DNA of 64,000 bases from Streptomyces sp. SAI-127 (GTDB lineage Bacteria > Actinomycetota > Actinomycetes > Streptomycetales > Streptomycetaceae), in assembly GCF_029894425.1 (NCBI RefSeq), contig NZ_JARXYJ010000001.1:5332001-5396000 (forward strand), read 5' to 3'. Positions within the stretch are counted from its first letter, which is position 1. Each line of letters begins with the position of its first letter. The notes beneath the pieces are model-generated. The model was not told the DNA's origin and ran no database searches. It was given only the letters and a program-made list of their open reading frames with translations. A program made the position numbers and the translations under genes. Of the stretch, positions 1-8,373 are shown piece after piece.

Positions 1-1015
1 TGATCGGCACCGCTAGATCCCCCTTCGCGTCCGTCTTCTCCAGGTCCATCGCCGTCGTCTCGGTGCCCCCGGACAGCGCCGCGCCGTTCGCCTTCCGGCG
101 CCCGATGACGGCCTCCTGGGACCCCAGGGACAGCTTCTCCCAGTCGTCCAACAGCATCCGGATCCGTCGTACGACGGCGTAGGAGCCGTTCGCCATCCAC
201 GCGGGCGTGCCGGATTCCGGGACGAAGATGCGCTGGTCGAAGTCGGGCTCGCCCGGCTTCGGGTTGCGCGTGCCGTCCAGCTGGCCCATGAGGTTGCGGG
301 CCGTCATGGGGTGGGCTGTGGCCCCCGGAGTGCGGTTGAAGCCGTTCATCTGCCAGCGGACCTTCGCCGCGCTGCCCGTGTCCTTCTGGATCGCGCGCAG
401 GGCGTGGAAGGCGACCAGGGCGTCGTCGGCGCCGATCTGCACCCACAGATCGCCGTTGCTGCGGGCCTTGTCGAGCTGGTCGGAGGAGAAGTCGGGCAGG
501 GGGTCGAGGGCGACCGGCCGCTGCTTCTCCAGCCCGGTCCGGGCGAAGAAGCTGTGCCCGAAGCCGAAGGTCAGAGTCAGTGAGGAGGGCCCGGCGTCCC
601 GGGCGACATCCGTGTCGTCGGACCCGGAAGGCTCCCCCGCCATCAGCCGTTGAGCCGTCTGTGACCAGCGGCGCAGCAGCGCGGCGGCCTCCTTGCGGCC
701 CGCGCCCGCCGCCAGGTCGAAGGCGACGAGATGGCCGCGGGCCTGGAGACCTTCGGTGATGCCGGGCTGATGTTTCCCGTGAAACATCACCTCGTCGCTG
801 CCCACCGAGGTCAGCGGAGTCGCCGCGGCGGGCGCGGAGGTGTACCCCACGGCGCCTCCGGCCGCGCCCAGGACGAGTCCGGTGGCGCCGGCGGTGCCGA
901 GCAGGGCGCGCCGCGAGATGCCGCTTCCGGCCGGGAGGCGCCCCTCGACGGGGGTGGCACCCTCGACGGAGCCGCCCTCTTGGGTGCCGGCGACGGGAAT
1001 GGACTGTTCAGCCAT
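1..1015 (-). CDS. dtpA: Tat-exported DyP-type haem peroxidase (partial, C-terminus beyond window)
   Basis: About 338 codons are visible, starting at the ATG at 1015. Residues 34-40 (SRRALLG) followed by a hydrophobic Ala/Gly stretch form a twin-arginine signal peptide, so the enzyme should be exported folded with haem. The DyP hallmark GxxDG is present as GQLDGTRNP. The proximal haem histidine of the family lies further C-terminal and is outside the window. It sits 8 bases after the CopC-CopD gene and is the last visible gene of a copper operon. In S. lividans a peroxidase in this context (DtpA) works with Sco and an extracellular copper chaperone in morphological development; that role is inferred here from order and sequence. 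Partial only because of the window edge. Confidence 0.93.
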   Translation of the reverse strand, partial: MAEQSIPVAGTQEGGSVEGATPVEGRLPAGSGISRRALLGTAGATGLVLGAAGGAVGYTSAPAAATPLTSVGSDEVMFHGKHQPGITEGLQARGHLVAFDLAAGAGRKEAAALLRRWSQTAQRLMAGEPSGSDDTDVARDAGPSSLTLTFGFGHSFFARTGLEKQRPVALDPLPDFSSDQLDKARSNGDLWVQIGADDALVAFHALRAIQKDTGSAAKVRWQMNGFNRTPGATAHPMTARNLMGQLDGTRNPKPGEPDFDQRIFVPESGTPAWMANGSYAVVRRIRMLLDDWEKLSLGSQEAVIGRRKANGAALSGGTETTAMDLEKTDAKGDLAVPI

Positions 1016-1023
1016 GGTGCGGT

Positions 1024-2925
1024 TCAGCCGATCTGCGCGTTCTTGGAGACGGTCGTCTGGTCGATGTCGGAGGTCCGTACGGTCACGGCGACCTTCCAGT
1101 CGCCCGCCATGGGGATCTGCACGTTGCTCGCCGACCAGTGGCCCGTGGCGATGCGGTCCGGGGTGACGGTCAGCGGCCCGATCTTCTTGGCCTCCAGGGT
1201 GAGGGCCACCTTCACCTCGGGGATGTCGAAGGCGCGGCCGTTGGGCCGCTGGACGTAGACGTGCATCTCGTTGCCGCCCACGCGCGCGGGGTCGAAGTCG
1301 ACGGTCACGACGCCCTTGCCGTCCGTGCCGCCGGTGTCGAACGACATGTCCAGGGTCAGCGCCCCGGAGGTGCCCGACGCGTCCGAGGAGGACGAAGAAG
1401 AGGAAGCCGTCTTGGCCGCCTTGGCGTCCTCCTCCGTACGGCCGGGCTCGGTCTGCGTCAGCACGGTCGTGACCGCCAGCAGCACGACCGCGACACCGGC
1501 CTCGGCGAGCACCGAGCGGCGCAGCCCGAACCGGTGCGGATCGGCGTCCCGCGTCCGCTTCTGCCGCGCGGTGTCCATCGCGGCCTGCTGCCGGGCGAGT
1601 TGAGCGGCCCGCTTGGAGCCGGCGCCCTTGGACTTGCCGGAGCCGGACGCACTCGCAGCGACCCGCTCCTTCTGAGGTGCCCGCTTGTTCTGCCGTACGA
1701 CGGTGTCGGCCAGCTGCGCGGTCCACCGCCGCGAGATGAAGGCGATGCCGACCAGCAGCGCCACCAGCCCGATCTTGACCAGCAGCAGCTGCCCGTACCG
1801 GGTCCCGGTGAACGCCGACCAGGAGCCGAGCTGCCTCCAGGACTGGTAGATGCCGGTAGCGACGAGCGCGACCATGCTGCCGAAGGCCACCTGTGAGAAC
1901 CGTCGTACGGCGGCCGACTCGATCGGCGCGTCGGAGCGGTACAGCGCGACGAGCAGCGCGGTCAGCCCGCCGAGCCAGGTGGCGACGGCCAGCAGGTGGA
2001 CGACGTCGACGGGCATCGCGATGCCCGCCTGGAGCCCGACCGAGGCGTGCTCGGCCATCGCCCAACTTGCCGCGAGTCCGGCCGCGACGACGGTCCCGCC
2101 GATCGCGAGCCCGAAGGTGAGGTCCCGCTTCTCCTCGTCCTCGCGCTTGTCATAGGCCCCGAAGAGCACCGAGATGAACAGCGCCGCCGCGGCGAGCAGC
2201 AGCAGCCGGGACACGAGGGCCGCGCCCGCCTTGGTCTGGAGCACGTTTCCGAGCAGGTCCAGGTCGAAGACGTCCCCGACCTTTCCGGAGCCCGTGTAGG
2301 AGCCGCGCAGCAGGAGCAGCAGCAGGGTTGCCGAGGTGAGCGTGAGCCAGCCGCCGACGACGAGCCGCTGCATGGGCTTCACTCCGGCGCCGCGCTGCCA
2401 GCAGCCGAGCACGAACGCGGCGCCGCCGACCAGCACGATGAAACCGGCGTACGACATGTACCGCCCGAAGCCGTACAGCCAGCCGACGACCCCGCCGCCC
2501 GCCGTCTCCCCGGAGACGGAGACGGAGGTGGTCGAGGGGGCGCCGACGGAGAAGGTGTAGGCGCCGGCGACGGGATGGCTGTCCGCGGAGACGACCTGGT
2601 AGGTGACGGTGTACGTGCCGTCCGGAAGGCCGCTGTGGACCTTCACGCCGTACGTCGTGCCGCCGACCTCGAACGGCTTGCCCTGCTGGACGGCCTTGCC
2701 CTTGGGGTCGAGGACCCGCAGCGAGTCGTTCGACAGGGCGACCTTCTCGGAGAATGTCAGCGCGACCTGGTCGGGCGCCTTGTCGACCACCACCCCCTGC
2801 TGGGGGTCGCTGCCGGTGAGCGCGGCGTGCGCGGAGGCAGGACCGGCCGTGGTCAGCAGCAGGCCGCACGCGGCCAGGAGCAGCAGTACCAGGGTCCGGA
2901 CGCGGGGGGCGATGGTCTGCGTCAA
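1024..2925 (-). CDS. CopC-CopD fusion copper-resistance membrane protein (YcnJ-like)
   Basis: 633 residues. An N-terminal signal peptide ends at ASA-HAAL, leaving His33 at or near the mature N-terminus. With the later DSH at 115-117 this matches the Cu(II) site of CopC domains. Residues about 150-410 are a multi-spanning CopD domain. A Lys/Arg/Ala/Ser-rich cytosolic-looking loop (about 415-470), one more membrane span and a Ser-rich linker follow. A C-terminal beta-rich domain (about 520-633) resembles the FixH/YtkA type. The predicted role is periplasmic-side copper binding and import or delivery. It starts 13 bases after the PCuAC gene, so co-transcription is likely. The unusually long cytosolic loop and extra C-terminal domain make it longer than simple CopCD proteins. 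Confidence 0.9.
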   Translation of the reverse strand: MTQTIAPRVRTLVLLLLAACGLLLTTAGPASAHAALTGSDPQQGVVVDKAPDQVALTFSEKVALSNDSLRVLDPKGKAVQQGKPFEVGGTTYGVKVHSGLPDGTYTVTYQVVSADSHPVAGAYTFSVGAPSTTSVSVSGETAGGGVVGWLYGFGRYMSYAGFIVLVGGAAFVLGCWQRGAGVKPMQRLVVGGWLTLTSATLLLLLLRGSYTGSGKVGDVFDLDLLGNVLQTKAGAALVSRLLLLAAAALFISVLFGAYDKREDEEKRDLTFGLAIGGTVVAAGLAASWAMAEHASVGLQAGIAMPVDVVHLLAVATWLGGLTALLVALYRSDAPIESAAVRRFSQVAFGSMVALVATGIYQSWRQLGSWSAFTGTRYGQLLLVKIGLVALLVGIAFISRRWTAQLADTVVRQNKRAPQKERVAASASGSGKSKGAGSKRAAQLARQQAAMDTARQKRTRDADPHRFGLRRSVLAEAGVAVVLLAVTTVLTQTEPGRTEEDAKAAKTASSSSSSSDASGTSGALTLDMSFDTGGTDGKGVVTVDFDPARVGGNEMHVYVQRPNGRAFDIPEVKVALTLEAKKIGPLTVTPDRIATGHWSASNVQIPMAGDWKVAVTVRTSDIDQTTVSKNAQIG

Positions 2926-2938
2926 GGTGATCCCTCCC

Positions 2939-3391
2939 TCAGTGTCCGGTCTTCGGGACGTACGTCGCCGACTTCACCGGCATCTTCACGACGACGGGGT
3001 CGGACTTGGCGAAGTGCAGTTCGACGGTGACCGTCTGCCCCTGCTTCGGAGCCTGCTTCAGCTTGTCGAACATCAGATGGTTGGCGCCGCTTTTGAACAC
3101 GAGTTGACCGTGGGCCGGGACGGAGAGGCGGGAGACCTCCTCCATCATGCCGCCGGTCGTCTCGTGCATGGTGACCTCGCCGTCGTCGCTGGTGACCGAG
3201 GTCAGCTCGGCTTTCGACGAGCCGGAGTTGGAGATGGTCATGAACCCGGCGGCCATGTCGGCGGAGACGGGCTGCGGGATGTAGGCGCCGGAGACGGTGA
3301 GGCCTCCCGAGGAGCCCTCGGCATCCGAACAGCCGGCCAGCAGCAGGACCGCCCCCGTCAGTACGGCGAGCCCGGTGGAGGAACGCTTCAC
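2939..3391 (-). CDS. ecuC: Extracellular PCuAC-family copper chaperone lipoprotein
   Basis: 150 residues from a GTG start at 3391 that overlaps the upstream stop codon in GTGA, indicating translational coupling to sco. A longer ATG start upstream would sit inside sco in another frame and is rejected. The lipobox LLAGC puts the lipidated cysteine at residue 21. The PCuAC copper site is visible as MHETTGGMM followed about 25 residues later by GANHLM, giving the Met/His ligand set of the family. It should hold Cu(I) outside the membrane and pass it to Sco or to copper enzymes. In S. lividans the equivalent protein is called ECuC; the symbol is transferred on that basis. Confidence 0.88.
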   Translation of the reverse strand: MKRSSTGLAVLTGAVLLLAGCSDAEGSSGGLTVSGAYIPQPVSADMAAGFMTISNSGSSKAELTSVTSDDGEVTMHETTGGMMEEVSRLSVPAHGQLVFKSGANHLMFDKLKQAPKQGQTVTVELHFAKSDPVVVKMPVKSATYVPKTGH

Positions 3392-4044
3392 GGGTTCTGC
3401 CCCTTGATGAGCTTGGGCAGGTCCTTGGTGTAGTCGTCGACGGTGGCGTCCTCGCCGTAGAGGACGTACCCCTCGTCGGTCTTCGGGGAGAAGGCGACGA
3501 CCTGGGTGCCGTGCACCGAGACGGTCTTGCCGGTCTTCTTGTCCTTGTGGGACGGCTCGATGGAGATGCCGAGGGTGCGGGCGCTCGCCTGGATCGTGGC
3601 GAAGTCGCCGGTCAGGCCCACGAACGAGCTGTCGACGCCCTTGAGCCACTTGCCGAGCTCGGCCGGGGTGTCGCGGGCCGGGTCGGTGGTGACGAACACG
3701 ACGGTCAGCTTGTCCTGCTCGGACTTGGGCAGCTGCTTCTTCGCGACGGCGATGTTGTTCATCGTGAGCGGGCAGATGTCGGGGCAGTGGGTGTAGCCGA
3801 AGTAGATCAGCGTCGGCTTGCCGGCGGTCTCCTTGCGGAGGTCGTACTTCTCGCCCTTGGTGTCGGTGAGGACCAGGTCAGGCTTCTCGAACGGCTGGTC
3901 GAGGACGGTGGCGGCCTTGTCGGAGCCGGCCTCCTCCGAGACCACGGAGACGGGCGAGCCGCTGTCGTCACCGCTGCCGCAGGCGGAAAGGGTCAGGGTG
4001 GCAGCGGCGATCAGCGCGGCCGCGGCGAACGTCTTCTTGCGCAT
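3388..4044 (-). CDS. sco: Sco1/SenC-family copper metallochaperone lipoprotein
   Basis: 218 residues with lipobox LSAC (Cys22) and a thioredoxin-like fold. The copper-binding motif CPDIC gives Cys87 and Cys91, and the third ligand is His177 in SVHGTQ, the classic CxxxC...H triad. Sco proteins load the CuA site of cytochrome c oxidase and in streptomycetes also feed the developmental oxidase GlxA; which target applies here is inference. The gene overlaps ecuC by 4 bases. It is first in the sco-ecuC-copCD-dtpA run and is separated from ycnI by a perfect 30-bp palindrome. Confidence 0.93.
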   Translation of the reverse strand: MRKKTFAAAALIAAATLTLSACGSGDDSGSPVSVVSEEAGSDKAATVLDQPFEKPDLVLTDTKGEKYDLRKETAGKPTLIYFGYTHCPDICPLTMNNIAVAKKQLPKSEQDKLTVVFVTTDPARDTPAELGKWLKGVDSSFVGLTGDFATIQASARTLGISIEPSHKDKKTGKTVSVHGTQVVAFSPKTDEGYVLYGEDATVDDYTKDLPKLIKGQNP

Positions 4045-4075
4045 ATCAAAATGTCCCAGATGTAAGAATTTCGGT

Positions 4076-4105
4076 GCGCGCCGGGGTCGTACGACCCCGG
4101 CGCGC
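4076..4105 (-). terminator. 30-bp perfect palindrome between ycnI and sco
   Basis: The 30 bases form an uninterrupted self-complementary sequence centred on GTAC, with GC-rich arms. Both flanking genes run on the minus strand, so the RNA would fold into a 13-bp stem with a 4-base loop just after ycnI. It is most simply a terminator or attenuator separating ycnI from sco. A dimeric-repressor site is possible because it also lies 32-61 bases upstream of the sco start. Confidence 0.6.
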
Positions 4106-4121
4106 GTTCCGCGAAACAGGG

Positions 4122-4859
4122 TCAGGCGTCGCTGCGCCGACGGCCGGCGAGCACGCCGTAGGCCACGCCCAGGGCGCCGACGACGATGCCCACCACGCCG
4201 AGGACGCGGGCGGTGGTGTCACTGCTGTCCCCGGCGGCGGCCTCGGTGGTCGCGGCGGCGTTCTCGGTCTTGGCGTCCGTCTCCTCGGCGGCCGTCGAGC
4301 CGTGGTGCCCGTCCTCGGAGGCCGCGGACAGGGCGAGGACGGGAGCCGGCGTCTCGGGCTCCTCCGCGCCGTCCTCCTGGACCTCGATCCAGCGCACGAC
4401 CTCCTTGTTGGAGTACGTCTGGATCGCCTTGAAGACCAGTTCGTCGGCGTTCTCGGGCAGGGCGCCGATGGAGACCGGGAACTTCTCGAAGTAGCCGGGC
4501 TGGATGCCGCTGTCCTTGTTGGCGGCGGTCCAGGTGACCTTGGAGACGGCCTCGGTGATCTGCTCGCCGTGCAGTTCGAGCGGCTTGGCGAGCTTGGACT
4601 TGGTGACCTCGATCTTCCAGCCGGCCATCGGCTCCGGCATGACCGAGGCCAGCGGGTGGTCGGTCGGGAAGTTGACCTCGAGCTTGGTGGTGGAGGCGTT
4701 GTCGCGCTCGTTGGGGACCTTGAAGTCCACGACCGCGTAACCGCCCTTGGCGGCGGTGCCCTCGGCCTGCACGCTGACGTGCGCGAAGGCGGGTGAGGAC
4801 AAGACGATGACGGCGCCGGCGGCGACGGCACCGGTGGCGGCGAGACGAGAAGCCTTCAT
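4122..4859 (-). CDS. ycnI: YcnI-family (DUF1775) copper-binding membrane protein
   Basis: 245 residues from the ATG at 4859, preceded by a GGAG ribosome site. An upstream in-frame ATG would add 29 Arg-rich residues before the signal peptide and is less likely. The signal peptide ends at AFA-HVSV, leaving an N-terminal histidine as in YcnI proteins, which bind Cu(II) through that His. The DUF1775 domain spans about residues 30-170. An acidic/Ala/Thr-rich linker follows, then a C-terminal membrane span (about 215-237) ending in RRRSDA. It lies upstream of the sco operon on the same strand and probably contributes to extracytoplasmic copper handling. Confidence 0.88.
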   Translation of the reverse strand: MKASRLAATGAVAAGAVIVLSSPAFAHVSVQAEGTAAKGGYAVVDFKVPNERDNASTTKLEVNFPTDHPLASVMPEPMAGWKIEVTKSKLAKPLELHGEQITEAVSKVTWTAANKDSGIQPGYFEKFPVSIGALPENADELVFKAIQTYSNKEVVRWIEVQEDGAEEPETPAPVLALSAASEDGHHGSTAAEETDAKTENAAATTEAAAGDSSDTTARVLGVVGIVVGALGVAYGVLAGRRRSDA

Positions 4860-4995
4860 GAACAGCACTCCGCTTCGAAAGGGATTCCGGTGAAGAGGGA
4901 TACGCGTGCGCACACGCGCGTGCCGCACGACGGCGGCCCCTTTCACACGTCCCTCGGGAAGGTCCTCAGGGGTGTGCAGTGGTGGTCGCGTCGCG

Positions 4996-5826
4996 TCAGG
5001 CGGCGAGAACGAGTCCGGCGGCGGCCGGGGGGCCTCGCCTGATCACCGTGTGCTGGAGTGCCGCGGTACGCGGTCGCGACGGCGCGAGCGACGCCGCCAG
5101 CGGGGCGCGCGGTCCGGCCTCGGGTGCCCCCGGCAGCCCCGCACGCAGGGCGCGCACCAGCGCGAGGGCCCCCCGCAGCGAACGTACGAGCGCCCCTTCC
5201 GCGACCGAATGCGCCGAGCACGTGGACAGTTCGGCGAGCCGCAGCAGTGCCAGGTCCCCGTGCCGCAGCAGCCACCCGGCGGCGACGGCCGCGAGGACGT
5301 GCCCGAGGACCATCGGCAGGGAGGGCCAGACGGAGGAGCCGGTCATGGCGTCCGCGGAATGGTGCACCGCGGTGGTGCCCGTTCCGGGATAGAGCCGGGC
5401 GTCGGTGAGGATCCTCTGGGCCTGCGCCGGGCTGATCGCCGCGGCGGTGGTCCCGCACAGCAGTCGTGCGGCCTGCTGGACCAGCGTGGCGTCGGACGCC
5501 GACTGCGCGGACGACATCGACGACATGGACGACGACATCGACGACATCGCCGTCGTGCCGTGCTGCCCGAGCCCGAACAGCACATGCAGCACGGTCTGTC
5601 CGACCGCGAGGAGCGTCGCGATCCCCGCCAGTGAGCGCTCGCGCCCGGCAAGAGGTGCCACGACGAGCACAGCCCCGAAGAACCCCGCAGCGAGCGTCCA
5701 CAGCGGCACCGTGGCGCAGGAGGCTATCGAGTGACCGGCCGCGGCCAGCACGACGCAGACCGCGGCGAACACCGCGGCCCGCAGAACCCGGAGATCCCCT
5801 CCGGAGCGCGCGTGGGGGGCAGTCAT
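4996..5826 (-). CDS. Multi-spanning membrane protein of unknown function in copper cluster
   Basis: 276 residues. Hydrophobic segments near residues 15-35, 38-58, 63-85 and 168-188 suggest at least four membrane spans. A Met/Ser-rich loop (MSSMSSSMSSMSS, about 93-105) and nearby His residues could bind copper, but this is only suggestive. The C-terminal third is Ala/Arg/Leu-rich. It lies upstream of ycnI on the same strand, 136 bases away. Similar integral membrane proteins often accompany YcnI in actinomycetes. No catalytic motif was recognised. Confidence 0.75.
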   Translation of the reverse strand: MTAPHARSGGDLRVLRAAVFAAVCVVLAAAGHSIASCATVPLWTLAAGFFGAVLVVAPLAGRERSLAGIATLLAVGQTVLHVLFGLGQHGTTAMSSMSSSMSSMSSAQSASDATLVQQAARLLCGTTAAAISPAQAQRILTDARLYPGTGTTAVHHSADAMTGSSVWPSLPMVLGHVLAAVAAGWLLRHGDLALLRLAELSTCSAHSVAEGALVRSLRGALALVRALRAGLPGAPEAGPRAPLAASLAPSRPRTAALQHTVIRRGPPAAAGLVLAA

Positions 5827-6056
5827 GGCGGGCTCATCATCGCACTGGGCTTATGAGCGCCATACGGCAGGTCCACAAGATGACGTACGGGGTGTACGAC
5901 CGGAAGGTCACTTCTGACCCGGGCTGCCCCACATACACCGGCCATTGCACCCGGCGCATCCCCCGTATGGGCGGCATCACGTCAACGATGTGCTTACACC
6001 GGGGCACGCGCGGCAATACGTAACGGTATGTCGAGCCGCGGCCAGGAGGCTGGAGC

Positions 6057-6497
6057 ATGAGCATCTGGTGGTCACTCCATCTGCGGCGCGAGGCTGCGAG
6101 CGTTCCGCTCGCCCGGCGCCTGCTGCTCGGCACCATGGAGACCGCGGGCGTCGACCCGGACGTCTCCTACGATCTCTCCCTCGCCCTCAGCGAGGCCTGC
6201 GCCAACGCCGTGGAGCACGGCGGGGAGAGCGGGCTGCCGGACTCCTCGGCGGCGTACCGGGTCACCGCCTACCTCGACGGCGAGAAGTGTCGTATCGAAG
6301 TCACCGACTCCGGCCCGGGCTTCCCGCCCGTGCGGCCCCGCCCCACCCCCATGGAGGCGGAGAACGGCCGCGGCCTCTGTCTCATCCGCGAACTCGCCGA
6401 CCACGTCCAGATCGGCAACAAACCGGGCCGCGGTGCCGTGGTGAGCTTCGACAAGATCCTCAAGTGGAGAGAGGACGCGCCGCTGATGGCGGTGTGA
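6057..6497 (+). CDS. Anti-sigma-factor-type ATP-binding (HATPase, RsbW-like) protein
   Basis: 146 residues, preceded by GGAGGCTGGAGC as a ribosome site. The GHKL fold is recognised by the N box in LSEACANAVEHG (about residues 40-52), DSGPGFP as the G1 box and ENGRGLCLIREL as the lid region. Proteins of this size in Streptomyces act as serine kinases or binders of anti-anti-sigma factors in partner-switching. No cognate STAS gene is adjacent. The target could be SigF, 56 kb away in this window, but nothing in the sequence shows it. It is monocistronic, divergent from the copper cluster. Confidence 0.85.
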   Translation: MSIWWSLHLRREAASVPLARRLLLGTMETAGVDPDVSYDLSLALSEACANAVEHGGESGLPDSSAAYRVTAYLDGEKCRIEVTDSGPGFPPVRPRPTPMEAENGRGLCLIRELADHVQIGNKPGRGAVVSFDKILKWREDAPLMAV

Positions 6498-6585
6498 ACC
6501 GGAGGCCCCGGCTTTTTCAGCATCCTCAGGTTGCGCACAGCGTCCGCTCAAGCTCCTGACGGACAGGTTTCCTACGTTCCTGGTC

Positions 6586-7524
6586 ATGACGGGAAACCAC
6601 AGGAGCTCCAGCATCACCCGGCGCCGCGCCATCGCGGTGACCGGCGGAACGGTCGCGGCGGGCGGGCTCGCCGTCACCGGGTACCAGTCGGCCTTCGCCG
6701 ACACCACCGACACCGCCGAGGCGACGGCCACCGCCTCGGCGACGAGCACGGGCGCGTGCATGACGCTCATGTCGAGCGTCACCGAAGGTCCTTACTACCT
6801 CGACGGCGCCCTGGTCAGAAAGGACATCACCGAGGGCAAGAGCGGTGTCCCGCTGACGCTGCGGCTGACCGTCGTGGACGCCACCGACGGCTGCACCCCG
6901 GTCAGGGGCGCGGCCGTGGAGATCTGGCACTGCGACGCCTGGGGCTACTACTCCGGCTACACCACCGCCAACCCCGGCGGCTCCGCGCCCGCGGAGAGCG
7001 AGGACGGTTCGACCGCGAACGACAGCACCTACCTGCGCGGCTATCAGATCGCGAACGCCAACGGGGTCGTGAAGTTCGAGACGATCTTCCCGGGCTGGTA
7101 CACCCCGCGCACCTGCCACATCCATGTGAAGGTGCACACCGGCGGCGAGAAGGAGGACGGCACCTACGAGGGCGGCACGGTCAATTACACCGGCCAGCTG
7201 TTCTTCGACGACACGATCGCCGAGGAGATCTTCGCTCTGGAGCCCTACTCCCGGCACTCCGGCAGCTACACGGTCCTCGACGACGACATGGTCTACGACG
7301 GCGGCGGCGCCTCCAGCGGTCTGCTCACCCTCAAGGCCGTGCACAAGGCCGACCCGTCCAAGGGCTACAAGGGCTCCCTGAGCCTCGCCGTCGACCCGGA
7401 CGCCTCGAACACGGGCGCGGGCAGCGGCGGTGGCGGGACGCCTCCGAGCGGGGCACCGTCGGGTGAACCGCCGAGTGGCGCTCCGTCCGAAGGTGCCAGT
7501 CCCTCGGCCTCCGCGTCCTCATAA
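6586..7524 (+). CDS. Tat-exported intradiol ring-cleavage dioxygenase
   Basis: 312 residues. A twin-arginine signal (TRRRAIAVTGG, residues about 10-20) precedes a secreted domain. The non-haem Fe(III) ligands of protocatechuate/catechol dioxygenases are visible: a Tyr in TEGPYYLDG, a Tyr in GWYTPRT and two His in CHIHVKVH. The C-terminal 35 residues are a Gly/Pro/Ser-rich tail (repeated PPSGAPS), probably a flexible linker with nothing attached. Export of such an enzyme points to attack on lignin-derived or plant catechols outside the cell. It is followed 9 bases later by a CitG-like gene, so the two are probably co-transcribed. Confidence 0.9.
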   Translation: MTGNHRSSSITRRRAIAVTGGTVAAGGLAVTGYQSAFADTTDTAEATATASATSTGACMTLMSSVTEGPYYLDGALVRKDITEGKSGVPLTLRLTVVDATDGCTPVRGAAVEIWHCDAWGYYSGYTTANPGGSAPAESEDGSTANDSTYLRGYQIANANGVVKFETIFPGWYTPRTCHIHVKVHTGGEKEDGTYEGGTVNYTGQLFFDDTIAEEIFALEPYSRHSGSYTVLDDDMVYDGGGASSGLLTLKAVHKADPSKGYKGSLSLAVDPDASNTGAGSGGGGTPPSGAPSGEPPSGAPSEGASPSASASS

Positions 7525-7533
7525 GGTACGGCC

Positions 7534-8367
7534 ATGAGCAGCCGCGAGGACGAGGCGCTGGCCCTGGCCGCCGTGGACGCGCTGACCGGTCAGCTGGCCC
7601 TGGCTCCCAAGCCGGGCCTGCCCGACCCGCGTGACCTCGGCGCCCGCGCCACCAGCCCGGACCACTGTTCCCTGCGCTGGTCGGCCAAGGCGCTCGCGCC
7701 CGGCCTCGCGGCGATGGCCGCCGCCGCCCGCCGCACCGGCGAGCCCAGTCCCCAGCTGCGTGCGGAGCTGGGCGCGATCGGCCGGTGCACCGAGCACTCG
7801 GTGGGCCTGGCCGGCGGCGGTCACCGCGGTGCCCTGTGGACTCTCGGTCTGCTGGTCGCCGCGGCCGCCCTCGATCCGGGGGCGCGGTCCAAGGACGTGG
7901 CCACGGCCGCCAAGAAGATCGCCGCGCACAGTGACAAGCGGGCCCCGCGCCGGCCCTCCCGGGGCTCCTCGGTGTCCGCGAAGTACGGCGCGGCGGGCGC
8001 CCGGGGCGAGGCGCGGGCCGGATTCCCGCACGTACGGCGGGCGTTGGACGCGCTGGCCACCTCCCGCAAGGCGGGCGCCGACGAGGCCGAGGCCCGCCTG
8101 GACGCCCTGCTCACCGTGATGTCCACCCTCCAGGACACCGAACTCCTCTACACCGCAGGCCCGTCGGGCCTCCGCCACGTCCAGGCGGGCGCCCGCGGGG
8201 TCCTGGAGGCGGGCGGTACGACGACGGCCGCGGGCCGCGAGGCCCTGCTCGCCCTCGACACCGACCTCCACGCGCGTGCGTGGAGCCCCCGAGGCAGCGC
8301 GGGGCTGCTCGCGGGGGCCCTGTTCGTGGACACCCTCCCGGTGGCGGCCTGTCCAAGGGCGGCCTGA
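7534..8367 (+). CDS. Triphosphoribosyl-dephospho-CoA synthase-like protein (CitG/MdcB family)
   Basis: 277 residues. Family signatures are KPGLPDPRDLGA near the start, GGGHRGAL in the middle, the YGARGEAR-type motif as YGAAGARGEARAG, and GSAGLLAGALFVD at the end. CitG makes the prosthetic-group precursor for citrate lyase or malonate decarboxylase from ATP and dephospho-CoA. No lyase or decarboxylase genes are in this window, so the substrate system is elsewhere or the protein has drifted. The first motif has Pro where KPGLVD is usual. Convergent with the next gene, 6 bases apart. Confidence 0.82.
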   Translation: MSSREDEALALAAVDALTGQLALAPKPGLPDPRDLGARATSPDHCSLRWSAKALAPGLAAMAAAARRTGEPSPQLRAELGAIGRCTEHSVGLAGGGHRGALWTLGLLVAAAALDPGARSKDVATAAKKIAAHSDKRAPRRPSRGSSVSAKYGAAGARGEARAGFPHVRRALDALATSRKAGADEAEARLDALLTVMSTLQDTELLYTAGPSGLRHVQAGARGVLEAGGTTTAAGREALLALDTDLHARAWSPRGSAGLLAGALFVDTLPVAACPRAA

Positions 8368-8373
8368 CATCGG

